Assembly: GCA_030040235.1 (NCBI GenBank)
Contig: JASHUC010000151.1
Coordinates: 1 to 12,621 of the forward strand
Reading direction: 5' to 3'
DNA length: 12,621 nucleotides
DNA from: Gammaproteobacteria bacterium
Lineage (GTDB): Bacteria; Pseudomonadota; Gammaproteobacteria; Steroidobacterales; Steroidobacteraceae
Part shown: one piece after another, positions 1 to 5,889 of the stretch
Layout of the letters: each line of letters starts with the position of its first letter
How positions within the stretch are numbered: the stretch's first letter is position 1
The notes under the pieces: generated by a model
What the model was told of the DNA's origin: nothing
Databases searched by the model: none
Seen by the model: the letters and a program-made list of their open reading frames with translations, nothing else
Program-made: the position numbers and the translations under genes

Positions 1-308
1 ACGAGGGGTACGCCGTTTGCGCGTGCAACTCCCGGAGCTTGAAGCGCGTCCGCGGCCGCGCCCGTCGGAACGCTGGCCCCTCCCTCGCTCTTGCTGCCCT
101 GGGTCAGCACAATCGCGGTGGTATCCTGCGCGGCGGCGTCGAAGGTGTGACGAAAACCGGACGCCATCGCGAGCACTGCTGTGAGGATGCCGGCCACCAC
201 GGCAAACCCCATCACGGTCACCAGAGTATCGATGGGTCGTGACGGCCACTCGCAGACCGCCGAGAGCGTCAGCCGCCAGACGGCACGCAAGGTGTTCAGG
301 ACCTGCAT
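1..308 (-). CDS. ABC transporter permease, FtsX/MacB type (partial, C-terminal part beyond the left edge)
   Basis: About 102 codons are visible, reading MQVLNTLRAVWRL at the start, then one long hydrophobic segment (about residues 28-50, DTLVTVMGFAVVAGILTAVL region) followed by the beginning of a polar extracytoplasmic domain rich in Ala, Gly and Ser. This is the usual N-terminal plan of MacB/FtsX-type permeases: one membrane helix, then a large periplasmic domain. The remaining helices lie outside the window. I chose the ATG at 308 because AAGGG sits six bases upstream. An ATG at 314 overlaps the stop of the preceding permease gene as ATGA and is an equally coupled alternative that adds two residues. 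The neighbour is a second permease of the same type, so the two probably form a heterodimeric inner-membrane channel. The ATPase partner is not in view. The substrate cannot be told. Confidence 0.8.
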   Translation of the reverse strand, partial: MQVLNTLRAVWRLTLSAVCEWPSRPIDTLVTVMGFAVVAGILTAVLAMASGFRHTFDAAAQDTTAIVLTQGSKSEGGASVPTGAAADALQAPGVARANGVPL

Positions 309-310
309 GC

Positions 311-1453
311 TCATCCCTTGCGCAGGAACTCGGCGCAGTTCAGACGCACGATCCGCAGCCCGGGCAGCACCGAAGAGAGGATCGCGAGCCCAAGCGCGAT
401 GAGCGCGCACTCTGCCACTGCGGCGGGTGTCAGCACGATGCCCGGGAGGTTTAGTTTCGCCCCCGCGAAAGCCCGGATGACAAGCAGAGCACCCAGCACG
501 CCCACGGAGGCGGCGGGCACGATCGCAACGAGCGCTTCGAGAAACACCATCCACAAGAGCCGCGGGCGAGCGAACCCAAGCGTCCTCAGTAGCGCAAATT
601 CCACCAGCCGCTCCGATACGGAATGAATCAGCGTATTGAAACAGACGAGAAACAGACCGAATAGGCTGGCCACAATGACCACGGAGGACAGGGCATTTAC
701 ATCAGCAACTCGCTCCAACATCCCCTGAAGCAGAGACTTGAAGCTCTGCGTGCTCAGCGGCGTCGGGCTATTGGCAAATTTCAGCTCGATTGCACGGGCG
801 ACTGCATCGGCCTGTTGCGCCTCCTTCACCTTTGCGAACATAAAATCGACATCGGAATCACGATGTGACCAGCGGCGAAGGTATTCGAGGTGCAGATTGA
901 CATCGCTCGAGGGACTTACGCCCGTGATCTTGCCGAGCACGCCATCGATCTGAAAGGTGAGATCTCGCGGTGCCGTGCGCGACATGGTGTGCAGGGTAAT
1001 ATTCTCTCCCAGCCGCCAGCCGTTCTTGCGGGCTATCTCGTCCGTCACCAGTGCCCCGGTAAGGTCGGCAAGCCACCTTTGCGCTTGCGCTCGAGGGAGC
1101 GCTCCTGTGCCGACCACATCAGCCACTTCAAGGAACGCATTGGGTGATAGTCCTTCTACCCGCAGCGGATGACGATCCGCGCCAAAGAGCATTGGTGTGA
1201 CGCTTATTCCAACCGCTGAGCGTATTCCAGGGAAAGAGCCTACGGTCGACAACACCGCCATCGTCAGTGGAGAGCTTCCGGGAGCCGGCTCAAGTAGCAG
1301 CACGTCGGCACCAACCTGGGACAGTCCAACTGCAAATCCGTGCCGAATTGCCAGAAAAAAGCCGAGTAGCATGAATGCGACGAGCGTGGATAGCCCCACA
1401 AGCAGCGTCCGTAACCACCGTCGGCGCAGGGTGCCGAGCACGATTCGATTCAT
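311..1453 (-). CDS. ABC transporter permease, FtsX/MacB type
   Basis: This 380-residue inner-membrane protein has the complete FtsX/MacB permease plan. A basic N-terminus is followed by helix 1 (about residues 15-36), a periplasmic domain (about 40-250) and three C-terminal helices (about 254-276, 300-325 and 345-366). Between helices 2 and 3 lies the sequence SERLVEFALLRTLGF (279-293), the cytoplasmic coupling segment typical of this family. Such permeases work with an ABC ATPase in lipoprotein handling, macrolide or peptide export, or mechanotransmission; the substrate here is unknown. The frame is open back to 1561, but I take the ATG at 1453 because the family starts just before the first helix and the extra 36 residues look unrelated. 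The ribosome site before it is weak, and an ATG at 1522 is an alternative. It ends four bases into an ATGA overlap or three bases before the next permease, so the pair is co-translated. Confidence 0.88.
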   Translation of the reverse strand: MNRIVLGTLRRRWLRTLLVGLSTLVAFMLLGFFLAIRHGFAVGLSQVGADVLLLEPAPGSSPLTMAVLSTVGSFPGIRSAVGISVTPMLFGADRHPLRVEGLSPNAFLEVADVVGTGALPRAQAQRWLADLTGALVTDEIARKNGWRLGENITLHTMSRTAPRDLTFQIDGVLGKITGVSPSSDVNLHLEYLRRWSHRDSDVDFMFAKVKEAQQADAVARAIELKFANSPTPLSTQSFKSLLQGMLERVADVNALSSVVIVASLFGLFLVCFNTLIHSVSERLVEFALLRTLGFARPRLLWMVFLEALVAIVPAASVGVLGALLVIRAFAGAKLNLPGIVLTPAAVAECALIALGLAILSSVLPGLRIVRLNCAEFLRKG

Positions 1454-1639
1454 TGGGAATTCGTTCGTACCATCAGAACAGAAGCTCCCGCCTCGATACC
1501 AAATGGAGCGTACGCGTTCCATACCTCGTCTGGCAAGGTATAATAACCCCTGATAGAGCAATGCGTTTCGTAGCGAAGCTCAGTCATTCCGCCGTGTGCG
1601 CGCGCGGCGATACCGATGACGTGAGCCATATACGCAGCG

Positions 1640-1674
1640 TTGTCACCGGTTGCCGATTGGTAGAATAACTACCA
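1640..1674 (+). promoter_or_regulatory. Possible promoter with overlapping inverted repeat upstream of the SDR gene
   Basis: TTGTCA (1640-1645) and TAGAAT (1661-1666) resemble -35 and -10 boxes, although the 15-nt spacer is short. A perfect inverted repeat, TGGTAG-AATAA-CTACCA (1658-1674), covers the -10 box, as a repressor operator would. The gap between the divergent permease and SDR genes (1454-1713) otherwise holds only an isolated TATAAT at 1539-1544 without a good -35 box. A transcription factor is inferred, not identified. Confidence 0.3.
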
Positions 1675-1713
1675 TTTATCACAGCGGTTGGACCGACCCG
1701 TTGGGAGGAAATC

Positions 1714-2451
1714 ATGGAGAGGCTGAAAGGTAAGCGTGCGCTCATCACCGGCGGAACCACGGGAATTGGTCTGACAACGGCCCAGGCGTTCCTCAGGGAG
1801 GGAGCCCGCGTGGCCATTACGGGCACCCATCCGGAGACTCTCGAAACGGCGCGCAAGGCGCTCGGCAGCGAAGTGCTCATCCTTGCGTCCGATATCGGGG
1901 ACGTTTCCGGACAACCAAAGGTTAGTGAGGCGATACGACGGGAATTCGGGGTACTCGATGCGCTATTCCTGAACGCCGGGGTCGTCGACATGCGGCCGCT
2001 GGAGAAGTGGGATGAAGCTGGCTTCGATCGCTCGTTCGCTGTCAACCTGAAGGGCCCCTTCTTCCTCGTCCAGGCAATGTTGCCTGTCTTCAACAACCCT
2101 GCCGCCATCGTACTGATGACCTCGATCAACTCTCACCTCGGCATGCCGAACTCCAGCGTGTACGCCGCTACCAAAGGTGCTCTGCTGTCACTAGCTCGCA
2201 CCTTCTCGGGCGAACTGATCGGGCGTGGGATTCGGGTCAACGCGGTTTCCGGAGGTCCGATCGCCACACCCCTCTATCGCAAGCTGGGAATGGGACAGTC
2301 CGAGCTTCGCGGACTGGAAAGCCAGATTCCAGTCGGCCGGCTGGGAACTCCTGCCGAAATCGCCGAAGCTGTCATCTATTTTTCTTCGGACGCATCGGCA
2401 TTCACCGTGGGCAGTGAGCTCGTGATTGATGGCGGAATGAGCAACCTTTGA
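1714..2451 (+). CDS. SDR family NAD(P)-dependent oxidoreductase (classical)
   Basis: A 245-residue soluble enzyme of the classical short-chain dehydrogenase/reductase family, predicted to interconvert an alcohol and a carbonyl group with NAD(P). The Rossmann motif TGGTTGIG is at 12-19, the NAG motif at 87-89, and the full catalytic tetrad is present: Asn111 (VNLKG), Ser137, Tyr150 and Lys154 (YAATK). The C-terminal DGGMSNL and length are typical. The residue after the second beta strand is TGTHPET rather than an Asp, so NADP may be preferred, but this is inference. The ATG has a strong ribosome site, GGGAGGAA, three bases before it. The gene stands alone, convergent with the LysR gene 30 nt away, and is preceded by a possible promoter with operator. 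The substrate is unknown. Confidence 0.93.
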   Translation: MERLKGKRALITGGTTGIGLTTAQAFLREGARVAITGTHPETLETARKALGSEVLILASDIGDVSGQPKVSEAIRREFGVLDALFLNAGVVDMRPLEKWDEAGFDRSFAVNLKGPFFLVQAMLPVFNNPAAIVLMTSINSHLGMPNSSVYAATKGALLSLARTFSGELIGRGIRVNAVSGGPIATPLYRKLGMGQSELRGLESQIPVGRLGTPAEIAEAVIYFSSDASAFTVGSELVIDGGMSNL

Positions 2452-2481
2452 GCGTATTTGAAGTGCTCTGAACCCTGGACG

Positions 2482-3399
2482 CTAGAGCGCCGCGCGTGCC
2501 AACCGCTCGCGGAGCCGCGGAACTACGGAATCGATGAAGGCGCGCAGCTTCAGCGGCAACCTGTTCTGACTGGCGTAGACCAGATGCACCGGCAACGGCG
2601 GTCTCTCGAAGGGCTCGAGCACAACCCTCATTCGTCCAGCGCGCACGAACTCGACCACCTGATAGGACATCGCGCGAATCAGGCCCACGCCGGCGAGTCC
2701 CGCGTCGATCGCGGCATCGATGGTATCGACACCCAGCCGGGAGCGAAATGCGACCCTCATTTCGGCGCCGGCTGACTCAAACGTCCACGTGTTGGGCAAC
2801 GCCACCTTCTCGAACGAGACTACGCTGTGCCGCACCAGATCGTCGGGCGTCGCAGGAGTACCGTTCAATGCCAGGTAGTCAGGGCTGGCACATGTCACTC
2901 GCCGGACTTCTCCGAGGCGTGTTGCGATCAGGCTGCTGTCCGGGAGAGTGCCGACGCGAACCGCCGCATCGATTTGATCATCCGGGAAATGAGCGACACG
3001 GTCGGTCAGCATCAAGCTGACGGCGATCTCGGGAAACGCCGCTAAGAATCGCGTCACGACCGGAAGCACATGCAGCCGGCCGAACATGATCGGCGCGGTG
3101 ATCACCAGGTCGCCCTTCGGTTGGGTGTATTCGCCTGCCGCAATTCGCTCCACCTCGTTCAGCTGCTCGAGAATCGCCTTCACGGCCGCGACGTAGGAGT
3201 GTCCGGTCGGCGTGAGCTCGAGTCCCTTGGTGGACCGGATCAGCAGCGTCGCCTTCAGGTAAGACTCCAACTCGGCGACTTTGCGGCTGACGGTCGCCAG
3301 CGGAACACGAAGCTCCCGGCTCGCCTTGGACAAGCTCCCGTGTTCCACGGCGGCGAGCAGCAATGTCATGGCTTCCAGACGGTCCAATGGACCTCTCAC
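2482..3399 (-). CDS. LysR-type transcriptional regulator
   Basis: A 305-residue LysR-type regulator of normal length. The N-terminal winged helix-turn-helix spans about residues 6-66: the sequence LAAVEHGSLSKASREL, then PLATVSRKVAELESYL, then LTPTG. A type 2 periplasmic-binding-like effector domain fills about 93-300. The related subfamily usually begins MDRLEAM, which here corresponds to LDRLEAM at codons 5-11. The true start may therefore be the TTG at 3387 (preceded by GAGAGG), giving 301 residues. I report the upstream GTG at 3399 as the longest likely frame. It is divergent from the hydrolase-hydrolase-SDR operon with 86 nt between, the classic layout in which a LysR protein activates its neighbour in response to a small aromatic or related effector. 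That link is inferred. Confidence 0.93.
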   Translation of the reverse strand: MRGPLDRLEAMTLLLAAVEHGSLSKASRELRVPLATVSRKVAELESYLKATLLIRSTKGLELTPTGHSYVAAVKAILEQLNEVERIAAGEYTQPKGDLVITAPIMFGRLHVLPVVTRFLAAFPEIAVSLMLTDRVAHFPDDQIDAAVRVGTLPDSSLIATRLGEVRRVTCASPDYLALNGTPATPDDLVRHSVVSFEKVALPNTWTFESAGAEMRVAFRSRLGVDTIDAAIDAGLAGVGLIRAMSYQVVEFVRAGRMRVVLEPFERPPLPVHLVYASQNRLPLKLRAFIDSVVPRLRERLARAAL

Positions 3400-3485
3400 T
3401 GGATGAGAGAACTCTTCTCAATTCTACCGTCTAGCGGGCTACACTGGAAGGCTAAAGGATCGAGCGCTCGCTCGAAGGAGAAACG
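3400..3485. promoter_or_regulatory. Divergent LysR/hydrolase control region with short palindromes
   Basis: This 86-nt gap should contain the promoters of both divergent genes. It holds three dyads: TGAGA-N7-TCTCA (3404-3420), TAGC-GG-GCTA (3432-3441) and the perfect palindrome CGAGCGCTCG (3461-3470). A weak plus-strand -10 candidate TACACT (3440-3445) overlaps the second dyad, with TTCTCA 19 nt upstream. GAAGGAG (3474-3480) is a good ribosome site for the hydrolase at 3486. I could not find a standard palindromic T-N11-A LysR box, so which dyad binds the regulator is open. Confidence 0.35.
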
Positions 3486-4193
3486 ATGATGTCCTCGAAT
3501 GATGTGAGCGTGGTGCTCGTCCATGGCGCCTGGGCCGATGGCTCGAGCTGGTCGAAGACCATTCACCCGTTGGTGGCCGAGGGCATCAGGACCATCGCGG
3601 CGCCGCTGCCTCTGACCTCATTTCAAGATGACGTCGCCGCGCTCGAACGCGCTCTAGAGCGGATCTCGGGTCCGATCGTCCTTGGCGCTCATGCCTATGC
3701 CGGCGCGGTGGTTGCAGCCACGCGCGATGATGAGGTGAAGGGGCTCGTCTACGTCGCCGCGCTCGCCCCGGATGAGGGCGAGACGGTCGCGGATGTGTTC
3801 TACCATTCTCGGCCGCATCCGCAGGCGCCTCAGCTCGCGCCTGACGCGAACGGGCTGATCTACCTCCCCGAAACAGCTTTCGCCGCCGCCTTTGCGCAGA
3901 ACGCGCCGGCGGAGGAGTTGGCAGTGCTGGCCGCGGTGCAACGACCGATTTCACCGGCTTGCATCACGGTCGCCGTGCCGAGGCCGCTCTGGAAGGACCG
4001 TCCGACGTGGTACCTCCTGGCTGAGCAGGATCGCATGATCGTCGCAGAGAACCAGCGCTTCATGGCCGGGCGCATGCGGGCGCAGGTGCATTCCCATCCT
4101 GTCGATCACGTCCCGATGGTCACTGCCCCGGACCTTGTGCTCAAGCTCTTACGAGAAGCCGTCGCCGCGGTCCGGGCTGGGACTGCGAAGTAG
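3486..4193 (+). CDS. Alpha/beta hydrolase-fold protein with Ala at the nucleophile position
   Basis: A 235-residue protein with the short alpha/beta hydrolase fold of the EstC/salicylate-esterase-like group. The oxyanion motif VLVHGAWADGSSW lies at 10-22, and a PLTSFQDDV loop follows. The nucleophile elbow, normally GHSxGG, reads GAHAYAG (67-73), with Ala70 (codon GCC) where Ser should be. The acid Asp182 (AEQDRMI) and the base His208 (VDHVPMV) are in place. I recall homologues with HAYAG, so this looks like an inherited subfamily trait and not a sequencing error, but without a nucleophile normal ester hydrolysis is not expected. It may be a lyase, a binding protein, or use another residue. 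It is the first gene of a LysR-divergent operon and has a strong GAAGGAG ribosome site five bases before the ATG. Confidence 0.88.
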   Translation: MMSSNDVSVVLVHGAWADGSSWSKTIHPLVAEGIRTIAAPLPLTSFQDDVAALERALERISGPIVLGAHAYAGAVVAATRDDEVKGLVYVAALAPDEGETVADVFYHSRPHPQAPQLAPDANGLIYLPETAFAAAFAQNAPAEELAVLAAVQRPISPACITVAVPRPLWKDRPTWYLLAEQDRMIVAENQRFMAGRMRAQVHSHPVDHVPMVTAPDLVLKLLREAVAAVRAGTAK

Positions 4194-4246
4194 CCGCGAT
4201 AGCTGCATCCGACTGGTTTGCAATGCCGATCACCGGAGACACCGCC

Positions 4247-5092
4247 ATGAACTCCACTCACTACCGAACCGCCGATGCCGACGGGATCAAGATCTTCTAT
4301 CGCGAGGCCGGCGCGCCCCCCGCCCCGAAGCTGCTGCTGCTCCACGGTTTCCCGAGCGCAAGTCACATGTTCCGGGATCTGATCCCACTCATCGCGGACC
4401 GCTTCCACATCATCGCGCCGGATCTTCCGGGCTTCGGCAAGTCCGACATGCCGGGCGATCGCCATACCTTTGATCGGATCGCGGAACTGATCGACCGCTT
4501 TACTGAGGTCGTCGGCTTCGACCGTTATGCTGTCTACGTCTTCGATTACGGGGCGCCGACGGGCTTTCGGCTCGCGGTCAAACATCCCCACCGGATCACC
4601 GCGATCATCTCCCAGAATGGCAACGCCTATGAGGAGGGGCTGAGTGACGGATGGAGTCCAATCCGGGCCTATTGGCAGGATCCCTCCATGGCCAATCGCG
4701 AGGCGCTGCAGGGATTTTTGAGGCCGCAAACCACGCTCTGGCAGTACACGCAGGGCGTCCCCGCTCCAACGATGGTTTCCCCGGATGGATACTCCCTCGA
4801 CAATTTCTATCTGACCAAGCCCGGGATGACCGAGCTGCAGCTCGATCTGTTCGGCGACTACAAGAGCAACGTCGCGCTCTACCCGAGCTTCCAGAAGTAT
4901 TTCCGGACCCACAAGCCGCCGCTCCTCGCCGTTTGGGGCAAGAACGATCCCTTCTTCCTGCCCCAGGGTGCAGAGGCCTTCAGGCGCGACATCCCCCATG
5001 CCGCCGTCCGCTTCCTCGACACCGGCCATTTCGCGCTCGAGACACACGCCGCTGAGATCGCGACGGCCATCCGCGAATTCCTTCCCCGGTGA
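4247..5092 (+). CDS. Alpha/beta hydrolase, epoxide hydrolase/haloalkane dehalogenase type (Asp nucleophile)
   Basis: A 281-residue alpha/beta hydrolase with cap domain. The oxyanion motif HGFPSASHMF begins at 33, and DLPGFGKSD lies at 59-67. The nucleophile elbow is VFDYG with Asp100, the residue type used by epoxide hydrolases and haloalkane dehalogenases in place of Ser. The acid is Asp234 (WGKNDPFF) and the base is His261 (DTGHFALE). The cap carries NGNAYEEGL, WQYTQG and LDLFGDY, which I recognise as typical of one common uncharacterised bacterial subfamily. I chose the ATG at 4247 because GGAG (4235-4238) is eight bases upstream; an ATG at 4223 has no ribosome site. It follows the first hydrolase by 53 nt and runs into the SDR gene, so all three are likely co-transcribed. 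The substrate is unknown; epoxide or halide chemistry is inferred only from the Asp. Confidence 0.9.
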   Translation: MNSTHYRTADADGIKIFYREAGAPPAPKLLLLHGFPSASHMFRDLIPLIADRFHIIAPDLPGFGKSDMPGDRHTFDRIAELIDRFTEVVGFDRYAVYVFDYGAPTGFRLAVKHPHRITAIISQNGNAYEEGLSDGWSPIRAYWQDPSMANREALQGFLRPQTTLWQYTQGVPAPTMVSPDGYSLDNFYLTKPGMTELQLDLFGDYKSNVALYPSFQKYFRTHKPPLLAVWGKNDPFFLPQGAEAFRRDIPHAAVRFLDTGHFALETHAAEIATAIREFLPR

Positions 5093-5097
5093 GGCTC

Positions 5098-5868
5098 ATG
5101 GCCACCTCAGTTGCCATCGTGACGGGGGCGAGCCAGGGCATCGGCCGAGCCACCGCCGTGCGCCTCGCGCGCGACTTCTCAGCCCTCGCCTTGGTGGCGC
5201 GCAACCGTGACAATTTGGAGCAGACCGCGCAGGAGGTCGGAGCCGCCGGCGCAGAGGCGCTGGTCCTCGACACGGACCTGCGCGAATCGGATGCGGCGCA
5301 AGCGGTGGTCGACCGCACGCTGGCGGCTTTCGGCCGCATCGACGCGCTGCTCAACATCGCTGGCGCGGTACCGCAGATAGATCTGTTTGAAATGACCGAT
5401 GCGCAGTGGGAAGACGGCCTCGCATTGAAGCTGCACGGGGCTCGGCGGCTGACGATTGCTGCGTGGCCGGCGCTCAAATCGGTCAAGGGCGCCGTGGTAC
5501 TGATGTCCGGTAATTCGGCGCTCTTCCCCAAGGCGCCGTACGCGGCCGTCGGCACGATCAATGCCGCGATCGCCGCCTTAGCCAAGGCGTTCTCCGACCG
5601 CGGCATCGCCGACGGTGTCCAGGTCAACAGCGTCCTTCCCGGACCCGTGATGACCGGCCGCCGCCGGTCGTATCTGCAGCACTGGGCGCCGATGCACAAC
5701 ATGACGGTACAGGAGGCCACCGCCAACTTTCCGAAGGAGGCCGGCATCGAGCGCTACGGCCACCCGGAAGAGATCGCGGCGCTCATGGCCTTCCTGGTGT
5801 CCCCCGGTGCGCGATGGATGACGGGCTCGATGCTCCGCATGGATGGCGGCGAAGTGAAATCGATCTGA
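5098..5868 (+). CDS. SDR family protein with altered catalytic tetrad
   Basis: A 256-residue SDR-fold protein. The cofactor motif TGASQGIG (9-16), the LNIAG motif (85-89) and the C-terminal MDGGEVKSI are normal. The active site is not. Ser137 (LMSGNS) and Tyr148 are present, but the YxxxK motif reads YAAVG, with Gly152 in the Lys position. The helix-4 VNLxG motif reads LKLHG, with Lys111 in the Asn position. I recall homologues with the same APYAAVGTINAA segment, so this is probably a subfamily feature. Activity may rely on Lys111 or the protein may have lost redox function; both are inference. I used the ATG at 5098, with GAGG three bases upstream. A GTG at 5089 overlaps the hydrolase stop as GTGA and would add three residues. 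It is the last gene of the operon and ends 21 nt from the convergent phosphorylase gene. Confidence 0.9.
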   Translation: MATSVAIVTGASQGIGRATAVRLARDFSALALVARNRDNLEQTAQEVGAAGAEALVLDTDLRESDAAQAVVDRTLAAFGRIDALLNIAGAVPQIDLFEMTDAQWEDGLALKLHGARRLTIAAWPALKSVKGAVVLMSGNSALFPKAPYAAVGTINAAIAALAKAFSDRGIADGVQVNSVLPGPVMTGRRRSYLQHWAPMHNMTVQEATANFPKEAGIERYGHPEEIAALMAFLVSPGARWMTGSMLRMDGGEVKSI

Positions 5869-5889
5869 GCGCCCTCCGTCGTCCTCGCA

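Noticed and set aside
1561..1668. 35-codon plus-strand frame 16 nt after a TATAAT box
   Set aside because: The TATAAT has no matching -35 box, the ATG has no ribosome site, and the peptide looks random.
1584..2129. 181-residue open frame on the minus strand opposite the first SDR
   Set aside because: It is antisense to a complete SDR with a strong ribosome site; no domain is recognisable.
4106..5047. 313-residue open frame on the minus strand opposite the second hydrolase
   Set aside because: It mirrors a well-supported gene with full catalytic residues, has no recognisable domain, and is explained by high GC content suppressing stops on the opposite strand.
4980..5747. 255-residue open frame on the minus strand opposite the SDR gene
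   Set aside because: Composition is Arg, Ser and Ala rich without motifs, and it is antisense to a clear SDR.
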